Below are positions 10,792 to 20,227 of a DNA stretch of 64,000 nucleotides, piece after piece (within the stretch, counting starts at the first letter, position 1; each line of letters starts with the position of its first letter). A program made the translations under genes and the position numbers. Source of the stretch: Sphaerolaimus hirsutus (lineage: Eukaryota > Nematoda > Chromadorea > Monhysterida > Sphaerolaimidae). The DNA lies in the NCBI GenBank assembly GCA_964036195.1, contig OZ038454.1, forward strand, positions 7,254,001-7,318,000. Reading direction: 5' to 3'. The notes under the pieces are model-generated. The model saw only the letters and a program-made list of their open reading frames with translations. It had not been told where the DNA came from and searched no databases.

Positions 10792-11233
10792 TACCGTATT
10801 ACCTCGAAATACCCCCATGGGGGTTTATTATTTCGCCAGCAAAGTTTGAGGGGTGGTTAATTCGAGGGGGGGGGGGTTTATTCGAGGGGGGTTTTTATTA
10901 TTTCGTCAGAAATTTTCGTAAGGATCGTAGTAAATATTAGGCATTTGCATACCCAAAACAGGTAATGAATGTGTCCAAACAGGATATATTTGGACATAAT
11001 AACGTAGATAGCTATACAAACTAGTCTATGTGTAGCTGCAATGCAAATTAACAGTAATATACATCATGTACATTGCATACATGACGTATTTATTATGTAC
11101 ATGACGTACATCATCCGAAGGGGGGGGGTATTTCGAGGGGGGGGGGTTTATTATTTCCCCAGCCCATTTTGAGGGGGGGTTAATTCGAGGGGGGGTTAAT
11201 TCAAGGGGGGGAATAATTCGAGGTAATACGGTA
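10792..11233. mobile_element. Family H element H1b
   Basis: Ends TACCGTATTACCTCGAAATA and TTCGAGGTAATACGGTA are inverted. Several G runs of 7-10, and a centre with CATGTACATTGCATACATGACG as in H1a. Confidence 0.75.
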
Positions 11234-11768
11234 TTTCAGTATCAAGTGTGGCTTCAGCATTTTTATAAAATTCGAATTTTTTAATGAAAAAGAAAAAAAT
11301 ATATATAGGTTTCATATTGTTGCATGTTGCAAAGATTACTACTTTACCTTTTTCAGAGATGACAGGTTCTTTTCATTTTTATATGTTTTTGTCCCACATT
11401 CCGTCCTTGGTTGTGCCTTTGTGCACATTTTTGGTCGATTTTTGTGCATAATTTTTAACATTATTGTGCTAAAAACTGGAAACAACATTGAATAGTTTAA
11501 AAAAATTTTTTTCTGTATTTATGCTAAAAAATTTGTGCATTCCACTGCAAAATTTGTGCATATTTTTGGGCCTTGTGCATCTCCATTTTAAAATTTTTAC
11601 CCAAAGAAAATCAAGTGCAATTTACATAAATAGTACTGAAGCCAGAGGCACTGATAATTTGAAAAGGCTTTTAAGAGACCTATGAAGCTCAAATTGAAGA
11701 AAAAAAACTACCTATGAAGCTCAAATGGAAAATAAAATGGGGATATGTCAGTGCACAAGTAAACCTGG
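11234..11768. other. AT-rich DNA, no gene seen
   Basis: T- and A-rich sequence without a convincing frame. 11751-11768 reads TGCACAAGTAAACCTGG and abuts element B2. Confidence 0.35.
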
Positions 11769-12180
11769 GGGCAGTCCCGTGCCCTGTAAAGTGTAAAGTA
11801 AAGTGTCAAATGTAAAGTCAAATGCAAAGTCAAATTTCAAAAGTAAAGTCAAGTGTCAAATGTAAAGTCAAATGTCAAATGTAGAGTAAAGTGTCAAATA
11901 TAAAGTAAAGTGTCAATCGTGTATCCAAATCTTTTTTTTCATATCCAAATATTATGTTTTTGTATCCAAATCTTATTTTTCGGAATAAGATTTGGATATA
12001 CAAAAAATAAGATTTGGATACACAATTGACACTTTACTTTACATTTGACTTTACATTTGACACTTTAGGTTTGACATTTGACTTTGCATTTGATACTTTA
12101 CTTTACATTTGACATTTGACTTTGCATTTGTTTTTACATTTCACACTTTACTTTACACTTTACAGGGCTTGGTATTGCCA
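11769..12180. mobile_element. Family B element B2
   Basis: Ends GGGCAGTCCCGTGCCCTGTA and TACAGGGCTTGGTATTGCCA. Long arms of GTAAAGTGTCAAATGTAAAG. Perfect 5-bp duplication CCTGG (11764-11768, 12181-12185). Confidence 0.8.
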
Positions 12181-12185
12181 CCTGG

Positions 12186-12265
12186 TGTACAAGTAGCAAA
12201 AGTAGTAGAAGGGCGTCATGGTGCGACTTACTTTGGCGCCCTCAAAAGGCGCCATTCCATCACTA
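12186..12265. mobile_element. Truncated A-family fragment
   Basis: AAGTAGCAAAAGTAGTAGAA, then GGCGTCATGG, then GGCGCCATTCCATCACTA. The same truncated form, with the same right flank ATCATGTG, recurs at 31975-32058. Confidence 0.55.
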
Positions 12266-12787
12266 ATCATGTGTACCGTATTTCCTTGAAATACCCCCCC
12301 CCTCGAAATCCCGCCCCCAAATTTAGTGAATAGAGAACGTGAATGTCAAAGGCTGCGGTTTGTCATCCGGGCAATGCAGAACACACGTTAAAGACGATGA
12401 CTCTGTTATGTGAGAGCAGTGTATATAAATACGTCTACACACTTATACAAGTCATTTGAGTCTGATAAATGGCGATTTTTGTTGCATTTTTCGACTTCTG
12501 TGTACGTTTCAGATGACAATCTTACTGGGATTTCAAAAAACTTCTGCCGAAATAATAAACCCCCTCGAAATACCCCCCCCCCTCGTTTAACCCCCTCTCA
12601 AAAATCTGACTGAAAAAATAAACCCCCTGGGGCCAGATTCAATTCTCGCGTAATGCGCCCTACACGCCCGAAATCGGGCAGCCTCCCTACAGATTGTTTA
12701 CAGTTGCCCGACACGCACGCACCTCCCGACAACACAATTCAATTGCGTGTCGGGAGACGCAATTCGGGTGTAGGGCATACGTACGAC

Positions 12788-14023
12788 CAACGATGGAAAG
12801 AACACAGAAATTGAACACAGAAACTCATTGAGTTTCTGTGTTTTTGTTTTACACAGAAACACGGAAACTCACAAATTTGGAAAAACTCAAAACTCAAATG
12901 AGTTTTTTTTTGGAGAACACAGAAACACAGAAACACGGAAACACAGAAAAGTTTTTTTGAGTTTTTTTCAGCGAAGTGGTTGAATTCACATGAATTCAGC
13001 TAAACTAATTAAACAAGATAAGATATGCATGTATAGTATATGTAAAAAATATGTACATAAATGTATTCATATTTTATTATGGAACAAAGAAGAAATTAAA
13101 GATGGCATGCACAATTGCACATATCCTGGTGGAATTGAGAATTTAAGTTTCAACATGTTTCAGTATACCATATTACCTCGAATTAACACCCCTCAAAATG
13201 GAATGGCAAAATAATAAGCCCCCCCTCCAAATACCCCCCTCTGGGATGATGTACATGTATTATCGAATGTATATGGTGTATTTATTACTGCTAATTTGCA
13301 TCGCAGCTACACATAGACTGTACTAGATTGTGCAGCTATCTATTTACACGTTTATTTCAATTATATCCTGTTTGTACATTTATAACTGCCTACTATTTAC
13401 ATTGACTACTACTATTTAAATGTAAATGCCTACTATTTACCATGATCCTTATGAAATTTTCTGACAAAATTTTCTGACCTGACAAAATAATAACCCCCCC
13501 CCCTCAAACCCCCTGTCAAAATTTGCTGGTGAAATAATAAACCCCCATTTCAAGGTAATACAGTAGTTGTAGTTAAAATCAATTCTGTAGCCTTCCATAC
13601 AGTGCACATCCATTGAAGAATTTTGATGTACTGCATAAATTGTCATTTCTGGGCATTTTGTTGATGCTGGTGTTGTGATGTGGATGTCCTCATTGTGGTA
13701 TGGACTTTTTCGACACTTGAATGAATACACAGATGTTATGTGGAGCTAAAACATCTGCAAAACCAATATTTTATAAGAAAACCACTGTTTCCACATCGAA
13801 ATGCCGTAAATCATAATTTTTTGGAAAAACTTGAGTTCTTTGGGAAAAAACTCGAGTTTTTTAGTAAAAAACTCAAAAAACTCAAGTTTTTACAAAAAAC
13901 ACAGAAATAAAAACAGAGTTACTCAAGTTTTTTTTCAAGAAAAAAACTCAAAACACAGGTATTCATTTTTGAAAAACTCAAAACACAGAAAGTGTTTTTT
14001 TTTGGAGAACTTACCCATCGTTG
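12788..14023. mobile_element. J-family hAT-like element J1, nested in I
   Basis: Ends CAACGATGG...CCATCGTTG. Perfect 8-bp duplication CGTACGAC (12780-12787, 14024-14031). Subterminal ACACAGAAACTCA and AAAAACTCAAGTTTTT repeats. It contains H1c, and without that it is about 830 bp, like J2. Non-autonomous. Confidence 0.9.
13166..13565. mobile_element. Family H element H1c, nested in J1
   Basis: Starts TACCATATTACCTCGAATTA and ends CAAGGTAATACAGTA. Comparison with J2, which lacks it at the same point, shows it is an insertion next to a TA dinucleotide. Confidence 0.75.
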
Positions 14024-14082
14024 CGTACGACTGTCAGAAAATTGCAAAAAAAGATAAATCTGAAAAAAATAATGAAATGTAT

Positions 14083-14318
14083 GGGGCCGCGCACACTGAA
14101 ACCGAATATTTCGGCATACGCACTTTTCATCTGCCGAATCTGAATTGAAAAATTGCCGTTCAGACGGTTTTAGTTCAGCATTTTAGGCATTTCATATTGA
14201 ATTTTGAAAACGTCTGGACGATTTTGGTTCAGCAAGTTGTTTTCTATTCAGCATTTAATTCGGCATTTGTCAAAAACGTGTGTATGCCGAAATATTCAGT
14301 TTCAGTGTGCGCGGCCCC
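14083..14318. mobile_element. Family F MITE F1 (236 bp), nested in I
   Basis: Inverted ends GGGGCCGCGCACACTGAAAC and GTTTCAGTGTGCGCGGCCCC, extending through CGAATATTTCGGCATACGCA. A nearly identical 236-bp copy lies at 28204-28439. Confidence 0.85.
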
Positions 14319-15340
14319 TATACGTCGGTCGGAAAGTTTCAGGTTCCGTCCCAGAAATTGAACCAAGTGCATATGCCCACTTAGATACACGGGACAAAGA
14401 TTAGACTATGCCCCGCCTTATTGATGTACGCATTTGAGGGGCAGAAGCGGCATGTATCAGAGCACATATCCGTTAGGATTAGCGTGGTATTTGTACTGAG
14501 GTGTGTTGCATTATTCGATGTAAAGTCGGCAGACGTATCGCCCTACAAACATTTGCGTCAATCTCTCCAGTGGAGAGTGCATGACGGCATTAGGTATTGT
14601 GACGCAATATTTTAACCATTGGAATAGATCGGGTCACGTATGAAAACTTGGCCCTTATTCCAGTTGCGTATTATACAAATGAGAGTGAAAACTCAAAGTG
14701 AGCTAAAAATCGTTTAAATTTGCTTCGCTTTGCCAATTCCCACCTTCATAATCGCTATTTTTGTTTATATACGTGGTTCTATAGCTAGTGTGAGCCTATT
14801 TTATTCATATTTATAGCGGATTTCGAAATTTTGGCCGGCTGCCAAGTTCTCTTCTGTTGGAACAGAGCCAACAAATGAAAAACTAAACTAAAAACAAAAA
14901 CGGTAGTTTGAACAGTAAAACGGTAGTTTGAACGGTCAAATTGAACGGTCGTATTAGCGTTCGGTCACTCGTAATCGACTCAGGAATTGTCCCGAGCGCA
15001 GCGCGCGCGTCTGTTGGCGTCGCTTCGCCTGGGACGGAACCTGTACCTATTCCGTTGGTCATTTTGACCGAACTTTCACCGCTCCCAACAGCATTTTGCT
15101 GCAGGGCGGATTTTTCTTTTTCTTTTTATTTTTTCGGCCATGCGCCCGACAAAACCTGAGAATTGAATTGGAAATTTGTTCATAGGGCGCCTTACTCGCA
15201 TAACTTAACTATGCTTTGTACACGGTTTTGTCGGGCGTGTAGGGAGACACGTGTAGGGTGTAGTGCATAACTTAAGAATATTTGTAGGGCATATTAAATC
15301 TGGCCCCTGGGGGTATTTTGTATATTAAGGAAATACAGTA

Positions 15341-15531
15341 TAGTTGATGTTTGTAGAGGGGGGTCGCAGGGGTTAAATATATGGTGTTTTTCAAGCGTTA
15401 GAAGGAAAAAGGGGGAAAAATGTGTAGATAGCTGGAGCGTTTAGGGGGTAACCCAACCCCCTCCAACCCCCCATACTGAACCCGTGCAGTGCCCATGAAG
15501 ACCCAGTGCTCAATTATGGGGGCTGTACCTA
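15341..15531. repeat. Repeat with GTAGATAGCTGGAG motif
   Basis: GGGGTCGCAGGGGTTAAATA then TTTTTCAAGC and TAGATAGCTGGAGC. The same motif is at 10530, 32130 and 32680, and inverted near 30200-30320. Confidence 0.4.
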
Positions 15532-16013
15532 AAGCGGGAATTAGAGCTCAGCGTCGATTCGACGTGAAATGATGACGTGAAATGACGTCGTGAAATTAAT
15601 TACACGAGTGTGGATCATGCTACGGGTCTACAATTTTCTAAGGATAATATATGAATCAATACCTAAATTGTGTCCAATACTGAGTGTTATCAGCCACAAC
15701 TAGAGCGAATTGAAAAATTCAATTTTTATCATTTCACTGCTGCTTGCAATAGTCTGACGTGAAATGTCAAGTTGTTCCCTGACACTGTGACGTGAAATGA
15801 TGATGACGTGAAATGATACAAATTGAATTTTTCAATTCGCTCTAATTGTGGCTGATAACACTCAGTATTGGACACGATTAAGGTATTGATTCATATATTA
15901 TCCTTAGAAAATTGTAGACCCGTAGCATGATCCACACTCGTGTAATTAATTTCACGACGTCATTTCACGTTGTCATTTCACGTCGAATCGACGCTGAGCT
16001 CTAATTCCGGCTT
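15532..16013. mobile_element. Family E foldback E1 (TGACGTGAAATGACGTC arms)
   Basis: Arms AAGCGGGAATTAGAGCTCAG and CTGAGCTCTAATTCCGGCTT, continuing through CGTCGATTCGACGTGAAATG. TA on both sides (15530-15531, 16014-16015). Partner copy at 25368-25714. Confidence 0.8.
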
Positions 16014-16015
16014 TA

Positions 16016-17359
16016 GCACCAGGTCTACATTGGCACCGGACATTGTTACTTGTGCACCGGGTTTACTTGTGCACTGATCCTGCGCCAAATGAAACACCAG
16101 ATATTTCGAGTTAAGTAGAGATTCCTTTCCAACACTCAGCTACAGGGTAATAAGGTGAGCTGCATCCCAAATGCATGTGATTACCGGCTGAGCAGGTTAA
16201 AGAAACACGTGAATAAGTTGGATACCTTCCATAATAGCTAGGTGCCTGAAAAGTGATTCAAAATTGTATCTCATTCAATTATGATATATTGTTAAATGTG
16301 TGCCAGCTGTTGATAACACGGTGCCATGCAAATTTTCTTCTTTTTCTGTTCGCTAGTGATTTTTGGTATTTATATACCCTTGACGCCCATCGCCAATTGT
16401 GGTACTGAGTTTAAATGAAATGAAAAAAACTGCCAAGTACCGCACATTTACACATGCATTGCCTTATGTCTCACGTTGGAAGTGCGCCAGCGCCAGTCTA
16501 GCTAGAGCCTACATGCGTGCGAATAAAGTAACAAAATACCATTGTTGTTGAAACGTTAACATGAACATTTCAAAAGCAAAAAAAATTAGTACAATTTTTT
16601 TACAATAGTTGTATTTATGCGCTTCGCTTTTTTTGTTGGCTCCCTATCACTGCCAATGTGAACCGCGATGCAAAATGTAAAGTCACTGAGTAGGCGTAAT
16701 GTTATCGAAATCTCAGCCTAAATAAAGAAATTCAACACTATTCACAGAAAAAGCAAATCTTCAAAAATATCAACAAAAAAAATTTAAAAAGCCTTGCCAT
16801 ATTTTACTCTTACTGTATCTCTATTGACTATTTGTGCGATTTCCAATTCCGACTCACGTTATAGCTTGGTATCAGGTAATTCTGTCCACAGACCAATAAA
16901 TCAACTGCCGGACATCGGACTGCGAATGGTTTCCAGAGAAATTTTTTTAAATGTGAATCCCGCATTTTTTCCGTTAGAATGGTATACATCCAGCCAGGTT
17001 CAATAGAATTGTTCGGTTAAAGCAGTTATTCACTCATTAAAAAACCCTCAGAATAGCGGGCTCCAATAGTGTTGCAGACCCCAATAGAACAACATGTTGA
17101 AATTTTGTTGAAAGTGCCAAAAATTTAAAAATGGACCGCGAGAACGTTCAAACTGTTCAACCCACTAGTAAAGAAGTTGTATTCACTGGTTTTTCACTCT
17201 AAAAATGCTCTTTTCTCAAAGAGTTTTTCTCAAGTTAAAAATTTTAAATAAAAGAATGTGCAAAATATTGGCCAAAAATGGAACAGGAACATCCAAAAGG
17301 ATGGCAGGTGAAAAAAGTTGATGAAAATAAAACTGCACACTTCTATTAGAAGATGTATA
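16016..17359. other. AT-rich intergenic DNA, no gene seen
   Basis: Only weak frames. 16035-16075 has TTACTTGTGCACCGGGTTTA, a short repeat related to 11751. 17030-17105 and 17335-17360 carry CCAATAG/CTATTAGAAG motifs related to the family G and H ends. Confidence 0.35.
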
Positions 17360-17808
17360 TACCGTATTTCCTCGAAATACCCCCCGGGGGTGATTGTTTC
17401 ATAGTGCTCCCGAGAGGGGGGGGGGGGTTTAAACGAGGGGGGATTTCGAGGGGGGGTTATTATTTCACAGGAAATTTTTTTGAAATCCTAGTACAAAATC
17501 GTGGTTTGTGATGTGCGCTGGGGTAGAAAAATACATCAATAACTGACATGTATAAACTCCTGTATACTAATATTAGTATGTAGATGGTATAAACACTGTT
17601 CTAACGTGATTCCAACATTGTTTTAACGTGTGTTCTGCACTACGCAGAACACAAACTGCAGTATTTGTCATGTACGTTCTCTTTACACTCAATCTGGGGT
17701 GGGTATTTCGAGGGGGGCGGTGATTGTTTCATAGTGGTCTCGAGATGGGGGGGGCAAACGAGGGGGGGGGGGTATTTCGAGGGGGGGGTATTTCGAGGAA
17801 ATACGGTA
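17360..17808. mobile_element. Family H element H2a
   Basis: Ends TACCGTATTTCCTCGAAATA and TATTTCGAGGAAATACGGTA are inverted. Long G runs at both ends; centre with TTTTAACGTGTGTTCTGCAC, shared with the H2 copies at 12274 and 32871. Confidence 0.75.
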
Positions 17809-18007
17809 CGTTATTTTATGTCTACCTATGTGCAAGTTCACGGCGTGATGATGAAATCACAATGGAATAATGAGACTTGTAATTTTGCTTTGTATTTATA
17901 GAATGGGCAACATTTTTAATTTTGGAAAAACTTTCACCAACTACCCAGTATTTCGGTTCTATTTTTCCTTCAAAAGATTGTTCAGTAGAGTTTCACAAAG
18001 CACTCAC

Positions 18008-18213
18008 CCGAGTCAACTGTAAGACAAAGGAGTTCTGCGCCGCATACGTCAACGTCCCAGGTGCCAGAAGGCTGACACGTCGCTCGAGTGTTGCTCGCTT
18101 GTGTCCAGGTTTCTGGTGTCCAGTAACCCGATTCACATTGCTTTTGCAATTGGGTACCGGCATGATAAAATCCGCTGAAATGGCATGGCAAGGAAATGTG
18201 TATCTCGGAGACA
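18008..18213 (-). CDS. Sushi/CCP-domain exon of an extracellular protein
   Basis: A 206-nt exon on the minus strand has acceptor TTTTAACAG and donor CGG|GTGAGT. It encodes one complement-control (sushi) module with four cysteines: PCHFSGFY, TQLQKQCESGYW, RATCQPSGTWDVDVC. The Y-G-x-x-L...C-x-x-G-Y-W and C-x-x-x-G-x-W pattern is characteristic. Such modules sit in secreted or receptor proteins in strings, one per exon. No neighbouring sushi exon was found within a few kb, where both flanks are transposons. It may belong to the same minus-strand gene as the PAN exons at 22.2-22.9 kb, or be an orphan exon. Confidence 0.65.
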
Positions 18214-18264
18214 CTGTTAAAAGTACTGTGCTTTTCTCAAAGTAAACGTAAAGTAAACGTAAAG

Positions 18265-18823
18265 TACCGTAAATTCTCTAATAATGCGACTGTCGTACTA
18301 TTGTTTTCAGCACATTTTTGGGTGTCGCATTATTGGAGATGTTGTATTATTGGAGACTGTCGCATTATATCTTTTGTCGAATCAAAAACTTCATTATTCA
18401 CATAACTCAAATGTGAGCATGGCATTGTAAAGCGATAAACATCCTAAAGCAAACTCGTGCGAACTGCCCAGCGTCTCTTGTGAACTTGCGGCCGTGTCCG
18501 AAAGCGCGGAATCCGCAGTTTCCGCTGATTGCGACATACACTCGGCGGATATCTCACTTAGTATGAAAACCTACCATAACCCGTCTGAATAATGAACGAA
18601 AAAATTTACAATTTTTTCATCGTAATATTTCGTTTTTACTATGGAATATTTAATTACAAAATTTATCACAAGTTTTTTTCATTAAATTATTATACCTAGA
18701 ATTTTATACCAGGTGTGCAGTCCGCCGAGTATACCTAGTTACGTTTTTTTTTGCTCAGGGTGTCGCATTATTGGAGATGTCGTATTATTAGAGACCTGTC
18801 GCATTATTAGAGAATTTATGGTA
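18265..18823. mobile_element. Family G element G2
   Basis: Inverted ends TACCGTAAATTCTCTAATAATG and CATTATTAGAGAATTTATGGTA, with GTCGCATTATTGGAGATG repeats. It holds K1. Confidence 0.7.
18538..18731. mobile_element. Family K MITE K1, nested in G2
   Basis: Ends ACACTCGGCGGA and TCCGCCGAGTAT. The interior AGTATGAAAACCTACCATAA recurs in K2 (28466-28680). Confidence 0.6.
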
Positions 18824-18830
18824 TTTCTAT

Positions 18831-19290
18831 TTTACTCACAGCTGAGATCAGAAAACGTAAAGAAGATTATTTTTACTTTTACACTGCGTAAAACATGCAT
18901 AAAATACTTTTTTTCCAGAGAAAACGTCAAAACGAGTAATCTTTTCCAGGGAAAACATAAAAATGGGTATTTTTCTCACAGAAAACATAAAAGTGAGTAT
19001 TTTTCACGCAAAAAAAACGTAAAAAATGAGGGTTTTTTCACTTTGGAGTCTGAAATACATCAATGGTGTGTCTTTCTCTCCTGATCAGTGTCTTTCTTAG
19101 AAAAATCGTCTGGCAAAATGACATTTTCTGCCCCCTTAAAGTATGTTTTCTGTACTCGCGTACTATCAAAAAGTACGCGAGTAAGTGAGTACCGGTATTT
19201 TTTCGGGAGGAAACGTAAACGTATTTACGCGGTACGCGTTTACGCGTATTTTTTGAGTAAACGTAAATACGTTTTTACAACTGTGCTCAG
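18831..19290. repeat. AAAACGTAAA-rich repeat tract
   Basis: GAAAACATAAAAATGGGTAT and GAAAACGTAAAG recur about every 35-40 bp. Later AAAGTACGCGAGTAAGTGAG and GTAAACGTAAATACG. Resembles the subterminal repeats of an element like J, but no termini were found. Confidence 0.4.
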
Positions 19291-19301
19291 AGTGTGTAAG
19301 T

Positions 19302-20100
19302 CAACGATGGAAAAAACACAGAAATTGAACACAGAAACTCATTGAGTTTCTGTGTTTTTGTTTTACACAGAAAAACGGAAACTCACAAATTTTGAAAAAC
19401 TCAAAACTCAAATGATTTTTTTTTTTGGAGAACACAGAAACACAGAAACACGGAAACACAGAAAAGTTTTTTTGAGTTTTTTTCAGCGAAGTGGTTGAAT
19501 GCACGTGAATTCAGTTGAACTAAACAAGATAAGATATGCATGTATAGTATGTAAATAAATATGTACATAATATATTCATATTTTACGATGGAACAAAAAA
19601 AATTAAAGATGGCATGCACATCTCCTGGTAGATTTGACAATTGAAGTTTCAACATGTTTTTAAGTATAGGTAGTTGTTGTTCAAATCAATTCCATAGTCT
19701 TGAGTAGTCATCCATTGAAGAAGTTTGGAGTACTGCGTAGATTGTCGTTTCTGGGCATTTTGTTGATGCTGGTGTTGCGATGTGATGTCCTCATTGTGGA
19801 CATTTTTATGGACTTTTTTGACACTTGAATGAATACGCAGATGTTAAAACATGTGCAAAACCAATATTTTATATGAAAACCACTGTATCCACATCAAAAG
19901 GATGTAAATAAGAATTTTTGGCAAAAAACTCGAGTTTTTTAGAAAAAAACTCAAAAAACTCAAGTTTTTACAAAAAACACACAAATAAAAACAGAGTTAC
20001 TCAAGTTTTTTTCGAGAAAAAAACTCAAAACACAGGTATTCATTTTTGAAAAACTCAAAACACAGAAAGTGTTTTTTATTGGAGAACTTACCCATCGTTG
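19302..20100. mobile_element. J-family hAT-like element J2 (799 bp)
   Basis: Ends CAACGATGG...CCATCGTTG. Perfect 8-bp duplication GTGTAAGT (19294-19301, 20101-20108). Same subterminal ACTCAAG/TTTTT repeats as J1; uninterrupted, so it shows the native size. Confidence 0.9.
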
Positions 20101-20227
20101 GTGTAAGTAGGTATAATTTTATGTGTATGTTCGCATGCAAACAAATGTAGAAAAGACTGCCATTTTTGAATAGGTAACTTGACCAGAGTTTTTGACAGTG
20201 TTGTTTGTGGGAGGAGTTACTCTCCAT

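Larger units (their letters stand above)
12631..15305. mobile_element. Element I, 2.68 kb, TSD CCTGG
   Basis: Inverted ends GGCCAGATT...AATCTGGCC. Perfect 5-bp duplication CCTGG (12626-12630, 15306-15310). Subterminal TACACGCCCGAAATCGGGCA and TGTCGGGCGTGTAGGGAG motifs. Inside are J1 and F1 plus inverted CAGGTTCCGTCCCAG (about 14339) and CTGGGACGGAACCTG (about 15028). No transposase found. Confidence 0.8.
12274..15340. mobile_element. Family H element H2b, split by element I
   Basis: The left part begins TACCGTATTTCCTTGAAATACCCC. The right end TATTAAGGAAATACAGTA follows at 15323-15340. The 2.7 kb between is element I with further insertions. The outer element alone would be about 390 bp, similar to H2a. 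Confidence 0.7.
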
